Notes: generated by a model not told the origin, from the letters alone. A stretch of 64,000 nucleotides of DNA from Acidobacteriota bacterium (GCA_020845575.1 JADLFL010000014.1:38391-102390), one strand, 5' to 3'; positions 18,153-26,958 are shown, numbered from the stretch's first letter. Translations and numbers: made by a program.

Positions 18153-18622
18153 TGGCATTCGACGTCGTGATCCGCGAGGCAGGGCCCGAGGAGAGCCGTG
18201 CGCTGGCCGACATCGACGCGGTCAGCTTCGACGTGCCCTGGTCGCTCGACGCGCTCCGCGCACTGCTGGACGATGCCCTCACCCGTGTGTGGATCGCGCG
18301 ATCAGGAGCGCGCGTGGTGGGGGGCGCCATCGTCCGCGTCGTGGCGGGGGAGGCCGAGGTGTTGCGCCTCGCCGTGCATCCTGACGCGCGCCGACGGGGC
18401 ACCGGGCGCGCGCTGGTCGGCGCCGTCCTGTCAGCGATCGCTGACGCATGTCCGGCAGGCGTCCACCTCGAGGTGCGGGCGTCGAACGTGGCGGCGCGGC
18501 GGTTGTACGCGCGCCACGGCTTTGTCGACAACGGCCGCCGGCGCGACTACTACCAGGCCCCGCGCGAGGACGCGATTCTGATGCGCTGGCGACCCGTCGG
18601 ACACGCATCGGGCGGCATCTGA
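18152..18622 (+). CDS. rimI: Ribosomal-protein-alanine N-acetyltransferase RimI
   Basis: 156 residues of GNAT fold. Motifs are FDVPWSLDALRALL at the N-terminus, the acetyl-CoA loop VHPDARRRGTGRALV, and LEVRASNVAARRLYARHGF near the end, closely matching RimI. It acetylates the N-terminal Ala of ribosomal protein S18 in model bacteria. The stop of tsaB overlaps its start. The final segment (YYQAPREDAILMRW) is the usual RimI C-terminal motif. Confidence 0.92.
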   Translation: MAFDVVIREAGPEESRALADIDAVSFDVPWSLDALRALLDDALTRVWIARSGARVVGGAIVRVVAGEAEVLRLAVHPDARRRGTGRALVGAVLSAIADACPAGVHLEVRASNVAARRLYARHGFVDNGRRRDYYQAPREDAILMRWRPVGHASGGI

Positions 18623-18663
18623 ACCCGCACGAGACGCGCACATCGCAGGCCTTGAAATGCGCG

Positions 18664-18692
18664 TTGCGACCCGCCAGCGAGGGTGGTAGAGT
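18664..18692 (+). promoter_or_regulatory. Sigma-70-type promoter for the DUF465 gene
   Basis: TTGCGA at 18664-18669 and TAGAGT at 18687-18692 are separated by exactly 17 bases (four of six matches each). The predicted transcript would start near 18699, just before the leader hairpin at 18706-18733. Confidence 0.45.
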
Positions 18693-18705
18693 GCGCCTTA
18701 GAACC

Positions 18706-18733
18706 CGGGGGAGACCCTGATCTGGTTCCCCCG
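18706..18733 (+). other. Leader hairpin just upstream of a strong ribosome binding site
   Basis: CGGGGGA, a one-base bulge and ACC pair with GGT and TCCCCCG across a 7-base loop, giving a 10-pair stem. The AAGGAGG ribosome binding site (18739-18745) lies 5 bases beyond it. The hairpin could stabilise the mRNA or tune translation of the DUF465 gene. It could also terminate read-through from rimI, but it has no T-tract. Confidence 0.45.
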
Positions 18734-18750
18734 CAAGCAAGGAGGCAGCG

Positions 18751-19008
18751 ATGCCCGATGCGCAGGATGTCAAGGAGCAACTCCTCAGGACCGACGCGGA
18801 GTACCGCGAGCTCTACCAACTGCACCACGAGCTCGACGAGCAGATTCGGTCGATGTCCACCAACCCCCATCCATCCGAGCATGAACAGCTGGAAGAAGCC
18901 CAGTTGAAGAAGCGCAAGCTTCAGTTGAAGGACCGGATGGAGGACATCGTCCGGCGATATTCCTCACCTCCGCCGCCCGGTCCGACCTCGACGTTCGCTC
19001 ACGCCTGA
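18751..19008 (+). CDS. Small DUF465 (YdcH-like) coiled-coil protein
   Basis: 85 residues, very hydrophilic. The helix-turn-helix hairpin typical of DUF465 is visible: YRELYQLHHELDEQIRSM, then LEEAQLKKRKLQLKDRMEDI, and a Pro-rich tail. DUF465 proteins are small and abundant, with no settled function. The start has a textbook AAGGAGG 5 bases upstream, a predicted promoter and a leader hairpin, so it is probably strongly expressed on its own. A GC-rich hairpin follows the gene at 19025. Confidence 0.82.
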   Translation: MPDAQDVKEQLLRTDAEYRELYQLHHELDEQIRSMSTNPHPSEHEQLEEAQLKKRKLQLKDRMEDIVRRYSSPPPPGPTSTFAHA

Positions 19009-19024
19009 AATCGAGTGTTTTCAC

Positions 19025-19053
19025 CGGTGCCCGCCGCGTTGCGACGGGCACCG
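19025..19053. terminator. GC-rich hairpin after the DUF465 gene, possible terminator
   Basis: CGGTGCCCG and CGGGCACCG form a perfect 9-pair stem around an 11-base loop, 17 bases after the DUF465 stop. No T-tract follows, so intrinsic termination is uncertain. It may act as a 3-prime protective stem or a T-less terminator. Confidence 0.4.
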
Positions 19054-19078
19054 CGTCGTGGAGGTCGAGAACACCGGT

Positions 19079-19084
19079 CATACT
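19079..19084 (+). promoter_or_regulatory. -10-like box of psd
   Basis: CATACT ends 8 bases before the psd ATG at 19093, with no Shine-Dalgarno sequence between them. This spacing predicts a leaderless or nearly leaderless transcript. There is no clear -35. Confidence 0.35.
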
Positions 19085-19092
19085 GTCCTGGT

Positions 19093-19725
19093 ATGAAGCT
19101 CGATCGCGCCGGATATCCGTTCATCGCCGGGGCCCTCGCGCCGGCGGCCTATTTCCTCCTGCGGAAGAAGCCGGCACTCGGCGTCCCGCTACTCGGCCTG
19201 GCCGGCTTCCTGGCCTACTTCTTCCGGGATCCCGAGCGGTATCCCCCCCAGCATCCCGATCTCGTGTTGTCGCCGGCCGACGGACGCGTGATGGTGGCCG
19301 GACCGGGCGAACCAGGCGTCGCCCCGCCGGGCGAGTGGCAGCAGATCAGCATCTTCCTCTCGCCCGTGGACGTCCACATCAACAGGACGCCGTACGGCGG
19401 CGAGATCACCCGCATCGCCTACACACCGGGCAAGTTCCTCGCAGCCTACGACGATCGCGCCGCGGCGGAGAACGAGCGCAACGAGGTGTGGGTCCGCTCC
19501 GGCGACCGCACCGTGGTCTTCCGTCAGGTCGTTGGCGTCCTCGCGCGGCGCGTGGTGTGCCGCGTCCAGGTGGGCGATCGACTGGAAGCGGGTGAGCGAT
19601 TCGGCCTCATGAAGTTCGGCTCCCGCATGGACGTCTTCGTCCCGCTCGCGTGCCGGCTCCAGGTCCGCCCGGGCGACGTGGTACGCGGCGGCGAGAGCGT
19701 GATCGCGCGCTGGCCCGAGGCCTGA
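19093..19725 (+). CDS. psd: Phosphatidylserine decarboxylase proenzyme, short type
   Basis: 210 residues, the short bacterial/archaeal Psd form. An N-terminal membrane segment (FIAGALAPAAYFLL and the following GVPLLGLAGFLAYFF) precedes RDPERYPP. Core motifs are SPADGRVM, SIFLSPVDVHINRTPYGG and, near the C-terminus, the self-cleavage site KFGSRMD. Cleavage between G176 and S177 would create the pyruvoyl prosthetic group on the small alpha chain. The enzyme converts phosphatidylserine to phosphatidylethanolamine at the inner membrane. pssA, making its substrate, follows 17 bases downstream. Confidence 0.93.
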   Translation: MKLDRAGYPFIAGALAPAAYFLLRKKPALGVPLLGLAGFLAYFFRDPERYPPQHPDLVLSPADGRVMVAGPGEPGVAPPGEWQQISIFLSPVDVHINRTPYGGEITRIAYTPGKFLAAYDDRAAAENERNEVWVRSGDRTVVFRQVVGVLARRVVCRVQVGDRLEAGERFGLMKFGSRMDVFVPLACRLQVRPGDVVRGGESVIARWPEA

Positions 19726-19728
19726 GGA

Positions 19729-19734
19729 TAGAAT
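19729..19734 (+). promoter_or_regulatory. -10-like box of pssA
   Basis: TAGAAT (five of six matches) ends 8 bases before the pssA ATG at 19743 and starts just after the psd stop. There is no Shine-Dalgarno sequence in the gap. It may give a separate leaderless transcript besides read-through from psd. Confidence 0.35.
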
Positions 19735-19742
19735 CGGACCCC

Positions 19743-20552
19743 ATGATCAACGTCCTGCGTCGCGGTGAGGCCGATCAGCGCCGTCTCCGCAGGGGCATGT
19801 ACCTGCTGCCGAGCCTCTTCACGCTCGCCAACATGTTCTGCGGGTACGCCTGCGTGATCTTCGCGATGCGGGGCGAGTTCGCCACGGCCGCGCCGTTCAT
19901 CGGGGTGGCGGTGGTGCTCGACCTGCTGGATGGCCGCATCGCGCGCATGACGGGATCGACCAGCGACTTCGGCAGGGAGTTCGATTCCCTCGCCGACGTC
20001 ATCTCGTTCGGCGTCGCGCCCGCCGTGCTGGGGTACGCGTGGGGACTGTTCACGCTGGGCCGGCTCGGCTGGGTGGCGGGGTTCCTGTTCGTGTCGGCCG
20101 CCGCCATTCGTCTCGCGCGGTTCAACATCCAGACCACGACCAACCCGGACAAGCGCTACTTCGTCGGCATGCCCAGCCCCGCGGCAGCCGGCGTCCCTGC
20201 GGCCACCGTGTACCTGCTGCCCCAGGGCCTTCCGGCAGGCTGGACGACGTTCCTCGCGCTGCCACTGCTGCTCGTGCCGGCCGCGCTGATGGTCAGCACG
20301 ATCAAGTACCGGAGTTTCAAGACCTTCAACCTCGGCCAGCGACGCCCGGCCAGCGCCCTGATGCTGTTTGCGCTGTTCCTCGCGGCCGTGGTGTCGTACC
20401 CGCAGTGGTCGCTGGTGCTGATCTCGTACACGTATCTCGTGTCCGGGCTCATCGGTCTCGCCTGGTCGCGCATCCGCCCCAGGAACGCCGACGACGCGGT
20501 GCCCTCGACCGATCCGGAGCCGGTCGCCAGTGGCGGCCCTCACGAGGTCTGA
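19743..20552 (+). CDS. pssA: CDP-diacylglycerol-serine O-phosphatidyltransferase
   Basis: 269 residues with about seven membrane helices. The CDP-alcohol phosphotransferase signature is intact: D63-G-x2-A-R-x8-G-x3-D81-x3-D85. Its N-terminal style (YLLPSLFTLANMFCGY) matches type II membrane PssA rather than the soluble E. coli enzyme. It makes phosphatidylserine from CDP-diacylglycerol and serine for the adjacent Psd. The C-terminus converges on the NtrY-like kinase gene with a 15-base gap. Confidence 0.94.
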   Translation: MINVLRRGEADQRRLRRGMYLLPSLFTLANMFCGYACVIFAMRGEFATAAPFIGVAVVLDLLDGRIARMTGSTSDFGREFDSLADVISFGVAPAVLGYAWGLFTLGRLGWVAGFLFVSAAAIRLARFNIQTTTNPDKRYFVGMPSPAAAGVPAATVYLLPQGLPAGWTTFLALPLLLVPAALMVSTIKYRSFKTFNLGQRRPASALMLFALFLAAVVSYPQWSLVLISYTYLVSGLIGLAWSRIRPRNADDAVPSTDPEPVASGGPHEV

Positions 20553-20567
20553 CCCGGCGTCCTCCGC

Positions 20568-23500
20568 CTAGCCTGCCAACGGCGGGTCGACGGGCGCCAC
20601 GGGCACATCGAGCGACACGGTCGTCCCGACGCCCTTCGCACTCCGCACGTCGATACCCCCGCCCATCAGCTCGACGTTCCGCCGCGCGATCGACAACCCG
20701 AGCCCCGTTCCCGCCGCCTTGGTCGAGAAGTACGGCTCGAACAGGCGCGCCAGCGCCTCGTCATCCATGCCCACGCCGGTATCGGTGAGCGCCAGCCGCA
20801 CGAATCCCTCGTCCTGACGCATCGCATGCAGCGTGACGACGCCGCCGGCGGGCATGGCGTGCAGGGCGTTCTCGATGATGTTGATGAGCGCACGTCCGAG
20901 GAGCGCCCTGTCGATGAGCACGTCGGGAACGCCAGGGTCGATCTCGGCCTGGACACGTACGTTCGACGGCAAGCCGATGCGATACCCCGCCAGCACCTCG
21001 TCGACGAGCGCCTGCACCGGCACGCTCGCGAGGCGCGCTGTCGGCGATGAGGCGAAGCTGGCGAACTCCGACGAGATCTGCCGCAGCATCCGCACCTGGA
21101 GCAGGATGGTGTCCACGCACTGCTCGAGCACGGGCGAGAGCGGCGACTCCCGGTCCGCGTGGACGCGTCGCAGATGCTCGGCTGACAGCTGGATCGGCGT
21201 CAGCGGATTCTTGATGTCGTGCGCGACCTGTCGTGCCATCTCGGCCCACGCTTCGAGCCTGTGCGTGCGCTGCAACTGCACCCGCTGGCGCGACAGATCG
21301 GCGGCCATGCTGTTGAACGCCTCAACGAGCCCCTGCAACTCGTCGGCAGTCTTCGCCACGATGTGCTGATCGAGATCGCCGGCGGCGATGCGCCGGCTCG
21401 CGCGCGTCAGCCGCTGGACGGGATCGCCGATGCGTCCGGAGATGGAGTACCCCAGGGCCGCGCCGAGCAGGATGAACACCACGGCGCCGAGGTTCACGCT
21501 CCGATCGAGCTCGGCGATTTCGCGCTCGATCTCCCGCTGACGCAGCGTCATCGGAACCGTGAGAATCGCCTCGCGGTTGGCCACGCGAATCGGCGTGGCG
21601 GCGAGCTGATACTGCAGCGGTCCGATCTGATCCTCGCCCACGAACGTGGGCAGCCGTTCCAGTGCGATCGCGCGATAGACGGTGTCCGGCGTCCGCTCCG
21701 GCAGCAGTCCCTGCGCGAACAGGTCGCGCTGGCTCGTCGCAAGTAGCGCCGGCCCGTCGAAGATGTTGACGTCCTGGCCGATCACGCGACTGATCCACAC
21801 CATCACGTCGTCGCTCAACGCCGTGGCCGATACGGGGCCCAGTTGCTGCAGCGCGATGGCTTCCTCGATCACGCGTCGCGCGACGGCGGCCGTGCGCGTG
21901 GCCTCTGCTTCGACGTCGGCTCGCAGTCGCGATGCCACGAAGGTCCGCACCACGAACGCCAGCGTGAGGACCGGGATGACCGACGTCGCCACGAAGGCGA
22001 GGAACAGCTTGCGCGTGAAGCTCGCGCGGATCTCGCGGACCAGCAGCGTGGCCGGCTGCGGACCGCGTCGATTGACGCGGTTGAGGATCGCGTGGACGGC
22101 GAGCACGAGCAGCAGCGCGAGCGCCGCGAGCGTGGCCACTTCCGCCACGTGGATCAGATGCTCGACCAGCGTGACGCGGGGCACGCTGACCACGTAGATG
22201 GCGAGACGATCGTTGGAGACGTACAGGTCGTACACGCGGGCGCCGCGCGTCTGCGTGTCCCAGAACGACTCACGCGACTGGTACGCACGCTCGAACACGC
22301 GGTCGGGCAGCGCCCACACGCGCTCGCTCGAGCTGAAGATCGGTGTACGGCCCCACCCATAGACGACCAGCTCGGTGTCCCGCGGCGACTGGCGGGCGGT
22401 CCGAAGTTCGTCGCTGCCGACGCCGCGGAACAGGTCGTAGTACGGCCCCTGCGTCGTGAGGAAGGGCAGTGAGCTGTAGTCCAGCATCACGTGCAGGATG
22501 ATCCCGCCGCGCACGTACTGCCGTCCGTCCGTCCCCTTCTCGCAGATCGCGCGTTCGGCGTGGAGCATGCTGCGCTCCTCGGACCCGAACAGCGACGCTT
22601 CGGCGAAGACGTCCCACGCGCAGACGCCGCTGCGCCACTCACGCAGCGTTGCCTGGTATTCGGGGAAGTTGAAGCCGAAGCGGCTGACCTGCGGTCCGTC
22701 CTGCGCGTACAACTCCACGGCCGACGTGAGCCGCGCCGCGGCGAGGTCGGTCTGGCGCCACAGATCGAAGGCCGTATCGGTGGGGATACGTCCCACTTCG
22801 CGAGGAACCGCGGCGATGCGTTCACCGAGGCTCTGGATGGCATCGATCTGGCGGAGCGCCGCGTTCAGCCGGCGTTGCAGTTCCTGCGGGTGCGAGACGA
22901 CCTGTGGCGCGTACTGCGTGGCAATCAGTTGGCGCCGCGCGTGATCCACCGTGTGCAGCAGCAGCGGGTAGAGCAGCAGCGACGGCACGAGGATCGCGGC
23001 GTAGACCGCGAGCAGGCGTCGGCCCTGCGTGCCGCGGCGGAACCAGGCCAGGCCGCGGTTGGTGAACAGCGCAGCCACCCCGACACTGACGACCAGCGCC
23101 ACGAGCGCAAATGCGGGGACGTCGATGCCGCGTGCGGCGGCGACTGTCGTGCCGACGAGGAGTGGGGCCGTCCAGAGCGCGAGCGGCCACACGAGGCGCA
23201 GCCACAGGCCGAGACGTGCGAGCCGCCACCGCCGGAGTGCCGCTCGAAGGACGAGCACGCCAGCCCAGAACACGGCGACGGCCAGGGCCACGAGACCGAG
23301 CACGACGAGCAGTCGGTTCAGTCCGACGGCCGGCCACAGGGCCAGCATGCGGATGTCCAGTTCGGCGTGGCTCACGATGGCCTGCACGAGATACGCGAGC
23401 CCACCCGACAGGACCGAGACGATGAGGCCGCCACCGAGTTGCGCGAAGGCGAATCGCACGCGGACGCCCACGGCCCCCGCCGGCTCGCGTCGCGTCAGCC

Positions 23501-24566
23501 GCCACGCGAGCCGCGTGCGGCGAAGCGGATCGGCCGAGAGCATGACGCCGGCAAGGAGGACGAATGCCGTGGCGAACAGGTCGAACGGCGACCGATAGCG
23601 CCACGCCAGCAGGTCGAACGTCCCCGTCGCGGCGTCGGCCGGCTCGAGCAGCGGCGTCGTCCCCATCCAGAGGAGCACGCGCGCGACGACGAGCACGAGA
23701 TACGCGAGCGCCGTGAACGTCCGGTAGTCCTGCCGCGGCAGATAGCGGCGCTCCCAGGCCAGCACGCCCGCGAGCAGCAACAGCGTGATGGCCAGGCAGA
23801 TCTCGGCAAGGCCGAACAACCGGCGCCACCACGTCTCGCGGAGCGTCCGCAGTTCGGCGTGCGGAATCACGACGTCTGCCAGCGGCGCTCCACCCGGCGC
23901 GTGCAGGGTGATCGTCGCCGCGTCGGGCGAGGCGGCGACACCGCCGATGAGTCGCGGCGTGAGCGTCACCGAGAGCAGCGCGCTGTCGACACGGGCTTCG
24001 AGCGCGTCCTGCGTGTCGACGGGCGATCCCGCCGAGAGCAGTTGCTCGGCGGCGAGCGAGCCAATCATGCGCGTCGCGCCGTCGGTGGTGACGTGCACGG
24101 GCTCCACGTACACCAGTCGCAATCCGAGCGCCCCGGGGGCCAGCACGAGAACGGCCCCCCTGTCGTGCCGGGTATCGGGCACTGCCTGCGGACGACCGGC
24201 CCACGCGACGGCCAGACCGTTGGGGGCGGCGACGGTGATCGCCACGTCGGGACCGCTCTGCCGCGCCACGACGTCGACGGCGTTGAACAGGGCGCGCTGA
24301 TCGCGGGGCGACGTGTCGAGCGCGGGGACGAGTGTGGGCTGTGCGCGTAACGCCTCCACCGTGTGTGCCAGCGTCTCGGCCCGCTCGGCGAACCGCGTCT
24401 GCACGTCGCGTTCGATGCGCGCGGCGGTCCCCTCGACATCGGATCCCAGACGCCAGAGCACGTACGTGGCGCCCAGCAGCCACAGGCACACCGTGCTGCC
24501 GAGGCCGACGGCAAGCACGCGCCAGGTCAGGCTGCGAGAACGGGAGTCGGCGCGTGACGATGACAT
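20568..24566 (-). CDS. Very large NtrY-like sensor histidine kinase
   Basis: 1332 residues. A first membrane helix (about 15-37) is followed by an extracytoplasmic domain up to about 240. Some ten helices then appear between about 245 and 560, and a second extracytoplasmic domain lies up to about 790. Two more helices flank a third sensor region before HAMP (about 1030-1085). The kinase core has H1116 in QVAHDIKNPLTPIQLSAEHL, an N box (NIIENALHAM), DTGVGM, and GTGLGLSIARRNVELMGG. The core and HAMP are NtrY-type, whose partner is usually a sigma-54 activator, but none is adjacent. The length and multi-part sensor are far above the usual 700-750 residues of NtrY. Confidence 0.87.
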   Translation of the reverse strand: MSSSRADSRSRSLTWRVLAVGLGSTVCLWLLGATYVLWRLGSDVEGTAARIERDVQTRFAERAETLAHTVEALRAQPTLVPALDTSPRDQRALFNAVDVVARQSGPDVAITVAAPNGLAVAWAGRPQAVPDTRHDRGAVLVLAPGALGLRLVYVEPVHVTTDGATRMIGSLAAEQLLSAGSPVDTQDALEARVDSALLSVTLTPRLIGGVAASPDAATITLHAPGGAPLADVVIPHAELRTLRETWWRRLFGLAEICLAITLLLLAGVLAWERRYLPRQDYRTFTALAYLVLVVARVLLWMGTTPLLEPADAATGTFDLLAWRYRSPFDLFATAFVLLAGVMLSADPLRRTRLAWRLTRREPAGAVGVRVRFAFAQLGGGLIVSVLSGGLAYLVQAIVSHAELDIRMLALWPAVGLNRLLVVLGLVALAVAVFWAGVLVLRAALRRWRLARLGLWLRLVWPLALWTAPLLVGTTVAAARGIDVPAFALVALVVSVGVAALFTNRGLAWFRRGTQGRRLLAVYAAILVPSLLLYPLLLHTVDHARRQLIATQYAPQVVSHPQELQRRLNAALRQIDAIQSLGERIAAVPREVGRIPTDTAFDLWRQTDLAAARLTSAVELYAQDGPQVSRFGFNFPEYQATLREWRSGVCAWDVFAEASLFGSEERSMLHAERAICEKGTDGRQYVRGGIILHVMLDYSSLPFLTTQGPYYDLFRGVGSDELRTARQSPRDTELVVYGWGRTPIFSSSERVWALPDRVFERAYQSRESFWDTQTRGARVYDLYVSNDRLAIYVVSVPRVTLVEHLIHVAEVATLAALALLLVLAVHAILNRVNRRGPQPATLLVREIRASFTRKLFLAFVATSVIPVLTLAFVVRTFVASRLRADVEAEATRTAAVARRVIEEAIALQQLGPVSATALSDDVMVWISRVIGQDVNIFDGPALLATSQRDLFAQGLLPERTPDTVYRAIALERLPTFVGEDQIGPLQYQLAATPIRVANREAILTVPMTLRQREIEREIAELDRSVNLGAVVFILLGAALGYSISGRIGDPVQRLTRASRRIAAGDLDQHIVAKTADELQGLVEAFNSMAADLSRQRVQLQRTHRLEAWAEMARQVAHDIKNPLTPIQLSAEHLRRVHADRESPLSPVLEQCVDTILLQVRMLRQISSEFASFASSPTARLASVPVQALVDEVLAGYRIGLPSNVRVQAEIDPGVPDVLIDRALLGRALINIIENALHAMPAGGVVTLHAMRQDEGFVRLALTDTGVGMDDEALARLFEPYFSTKAAGTGLGLSIARRNVELMGGGIDVRSAKGVGTTVSLDVPVAPVDPPLAG

Positions 24567-24590
24567 GCGGCGTCGGGCGATCTTACTCGC

Positions 24591-24618
24591 GGTTCAGACG
24601 GCCCCGTGGTTCAGACGG
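24591..24618. repeat. 11-bp direct repeat in a divergent promoter region
   Basis: GGTTCAGACGG occurs at 24591-24601 and again at 24608-24618, a 17-base period, in the 109-base gap between the divergent kinase and membrane-protein genes. Tandem copies in such a place could be a regulator binding site or a small duplication. Confidence 0.4.
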
Positions 24619-24655
24619 GCTCGTCGCCGCCTCGGCTGTCGTTCGTCCCGTTCGC

Positions 24656-24661
24656 TATAGT
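24656..24661 (+). promoter_or_regulatory. -10-like box upstream of the membrane-protein gene
   Basis: TATAGT (five of six matches) lies 14 bases before ATG 24676 and 26 bases before ATG 24688. The direct repeat at 24591-24618 lies just upstream, over or near the expected -35 region. No clear -35 hexamer is seen. Confidence 0.4.
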
Positions 24662-24675
24662 GGTGGGCGCGGCCG

Positions 24676-25692
24676 ATGCCGCGACCGATGCGCATCCCTG
24701 CCCTCAAGATCCCGATCAAGCGCGGCGCCCTGCTGGCCGCCGCCAACTGGCCGATCGTCGTGCTCCAGTTCATCGCGGAGTCGACGTTCAAGATGCTGCT
24801 GGCCGTGCCCATCGTCGGCGGGACGTTCCTCGTGGCGCTGGCGCTGAATCAGGACGTGAACGACGTCCTCGGAGACTCCCTGGACCTGCGATCGAGCGCG
24901 ACGAGCGTGGCCGCCTCGCTCCTCGAGCATCCCGTCGCGCTGGTGAGTTTTCTCCTCGCGCTGGGCATCGTCGTGGCGGGGGGCGCGGCGCTGATGTTCA
25001 TCCTGAAGGGCGGTACGCTGGCCGTGCTGGTCGACGCGCAGCGGCACGCGGGCCCCATCGAACGATATCCGATTCGTCTCTCGTTCCTGCGGCGTGCCGC
25101 ACGGACGGAAATCGACGTCTTCTTCGATGGTACGCGACGACTCCGCCAGCGATTCCTGCGGCTTGGCGCGTTCCTGCTCGCCACGTATGTCGTATCTGGC
25201 CTCACGTATCTGTTGGTCATCGTCGCCGGCTATCGCGCACTCGGCGAGGACGGCTTCCTCGTGGGCTGGACCGTGATCGCCGCGGTGTGCAGCGCACTGC
25301 TCGTGGTCTGGCTGGCACTCGTCAACGCGTCGTATCTGGTGCTGCAGGTGATCATCGCGGCTCGCAACGTCTCGGTGCGCGCAGCAGTCCGGGAAGCGCT
25401 GCGGATGCTGCGCGACGATGGGCTGCGCGTGGTCGGCGTGTTCCTCGTCACTGCGGGCCTGGTGGGAATCGCGACGCTCGCGTCGATCGTGACGACGGCG
25501 GGCCTGGGCCTCATCTCGTTCGTCCCGTTCGTCGGACTCACCGTCCTCCCGCTGCAACTGGCGGCGTGGCTGCTGCGAGGGCTCGTCTTCCAGTACCTCG
25601 GCCTCACGTCAGCAGGTGCCTACCTGTTTCTGTACGAGGCGCCACCGCAAGTCGACGCGTCTGTCGTCCACGGCAGCGACGTGCCTGCCTGA
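24676..25692 (+). CDS. Polytopic membrane protein of unknown function
   Basis: 338 residues with about six hydrophobic helices: around 40-58, 90-112, 165-185, 195-220, 250-275 and 285-305. A basic amphipathic stretch (RYPIRLSFLRRAARTEID) lies in the middle. I recognise no enzyme motif. The pattern of two halves, each with a short loop and paired helices, recalls uncharacterised acidobacterial membrane proteins, but I assign no role. Start 24676 or 24688 is possible (MPRPMRIP); neither has a Shine-Dalgarno sequence. It converges on the beta-propeller gene with a 3-base gap. Confidence 0.65.
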   Translation: MPRPMRIPALKIPIKRGALLAAANWPIVVLQFIAESTFKMLLAVPIVGGTFLVALALNQDVNDVLGDSLDLRSSATSVAASLLEHPVALVSFLLALGIVVAGGAALMFILKGGTLAVLVDAQRHAGPIERYPIRLSFLRRAARTEIDVFFDGTRRLRQRFLRLGAFLLATYVVSGLTYLLVIVAGYRALGEDGFLVGWTVIAAVCSALLVVWLALVNASYLVLQVIIAARNVSVRAAVREALRMLRDDGLRVVGVFLVTAGLVGIATLASIVTTAGLGLISFVPFVGLTVLPLQLAAWLLRGLVFQYLGLTSAGAYLFLYEAPPQVDASVVHGSDVPA

Positions 25693-25695
25693 GCG

Positions 25696-26958
25696 TCAGG
25701 GCTGCGGCGGGGTGATGGCGATACGCTCGCCCGGCAGGTCGGAGAGTGGCCTGGCCGGCAGGCCGAAGACGTGCTCCAGCGCCACGAGTCGCCCGTCGGC
25801 CACGGCGGCCACGAGGAAGTCGCCTGGCAGCGTGGCGCGGTGCACCACGACGGGCACGCCCTCGATTACTTCGAGCCGGTTCTCCGTCAGCGCGAAATCG
25901 CCCACCGCCTTGCCCGTGTCGAGGGCGTACCCCCGGAGATCGACGGCGATGCCTGCCGCGACCAGGGTGTTGCCCACACGGATGGGACCGGAACGCGGGC
26001 GCCAGGGCAGTGGCTGCCGCCAGCGCTGCGCGCCGTGACCGCGATCGAGCGCGCGCACCACTGTATCGAGCGACGTGAAGTACACGCGCTCGTCGTCGGC
26101 GATCGCGTCACCAATCGGATCGGCGCCGGCGCGCCACCGCCACCGCACGCGCCCCTTCGCATCGTCCAGGCAGTAGAAGTGATTGTCCGACGATCCGACA
26201 TAGACCCGATTGCCGAGTGGCGCGATCGACAGGACGCTCCCGCCGAGGGCGCGCGTCCAGATCGCCGCACCGGTCTCGATGGCGAGCGCCCGGACCATGC
26301 CGTCCGGGCCGGGGAGGTAGAGACGATCGCCATTGATCGCGGGCGGCGCCACGACGGCCGCGCCGAACGTCTGGCGCCACACCTCGCTGCCATCGATGCC
26401 GCGCAGGGCCACGACGTCTCCGCTCTGCAGCGCCGCGATCACCCACCCGCCCCATGCCACGAGAGGAGTCGAGACAGGAGCCGCCAGCGGCGTACGCCAC
26501 ACCTCGGTACCTGTGGTGACGTCGAGCGCGTGGATCGCATCAGCGGCAACGACATGCACGCGCGATTCATCGACGGCGGGACGCACGTCGGTCGTCAGGT
26601 CCGCACGCCAACGAACGCCACCCGTCGCTGCGTCGACGGCGAGGAGCCCGCTTCCCGTCAGCGGCACGAATACGCGAACGTCATCGGTCGCGATACCGGC
26701 GGAGGGTGCGGCTTCGAGCTCGGTGCTCCACCGCACGCGCAGCGGGAAGAAGGGCACGCCCCCCGTGGTGCCCTTCGCCCTGGAGGCCTTCGGTGCCGGC
26801 GGTGCCGGACGCTGGGCCGGCGCAGCGCCTGGCGGCGGCCCCTGGGGCTGCGCGGCCGACACGCACGGAGCGGCCATCCACACCAGCAGTGTGAACGCCA
26901 AGGAGCTGCGGTGGCTACTCGAACGACCGCGACATGTGGTGGTCGACAGACCTGACAC
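25696..26958 (-). CDS. Exported PQQ-type beta-propeller repeat protein
   Basis: 420 residues. An N-terminal signal (SSLAFTLLVWMAAPCVSAAQ) is followed by a Pro/Ala-rich linker (about 40-65). Seven or so WD-like PQQ repeats follow, with recurring patterns such as LLAVDAATGGVRWRADL, ALDVTTGTEVWRTPL and ALDRGHGAQRWRQPL. The repeats resemble BamB and outer-membrane or periplasmic scaffold propellers, but there is no lipobox Cys after the signal and no Bam gene nearby. The start is GTG at 26958, with TATTAT 6 bases upstream and no Shine-Dalgarno sequence. It is divergent from guaA over 52 bases. Confidence 0.78.
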   Translation of the reverse strand: MSGLSTTTCRGRSSSHRSSLAFTLLVWMAAPCVSAAQPQGPPPGAAPAQRPAPPAPKASRAKGTTGGVPFFPLRVRWSTELEAAPSAGIATDDVRVFVPLTGSGLLAVDAATGGVRWRADLTTDVRPAVDESRVHVVAADAIHALDVTTGTEVWRTPLAAPVSTPLVAWGGWVIAALQSGDVVALRGIDGSEVWRQTFGAAVVAPPAINGDRLYLPGPDGMVRALAIETGAAIWTRALGGSVLSIAPLGNRVYVGSSDNHFYCLDDAKGRVRWRWRAGADPIGDAIADDERVYFTSLDTVVRALDRGHGAQRWRQPLPWRPRSGPIRVGNTLVAAGIAVDLRGYALDTGKAVGDFALTENRLEVIEGVPVVVHRATLPGDFLVAAVADGRLVALEHVFGLPARPLSDLPGERIAITPPQP

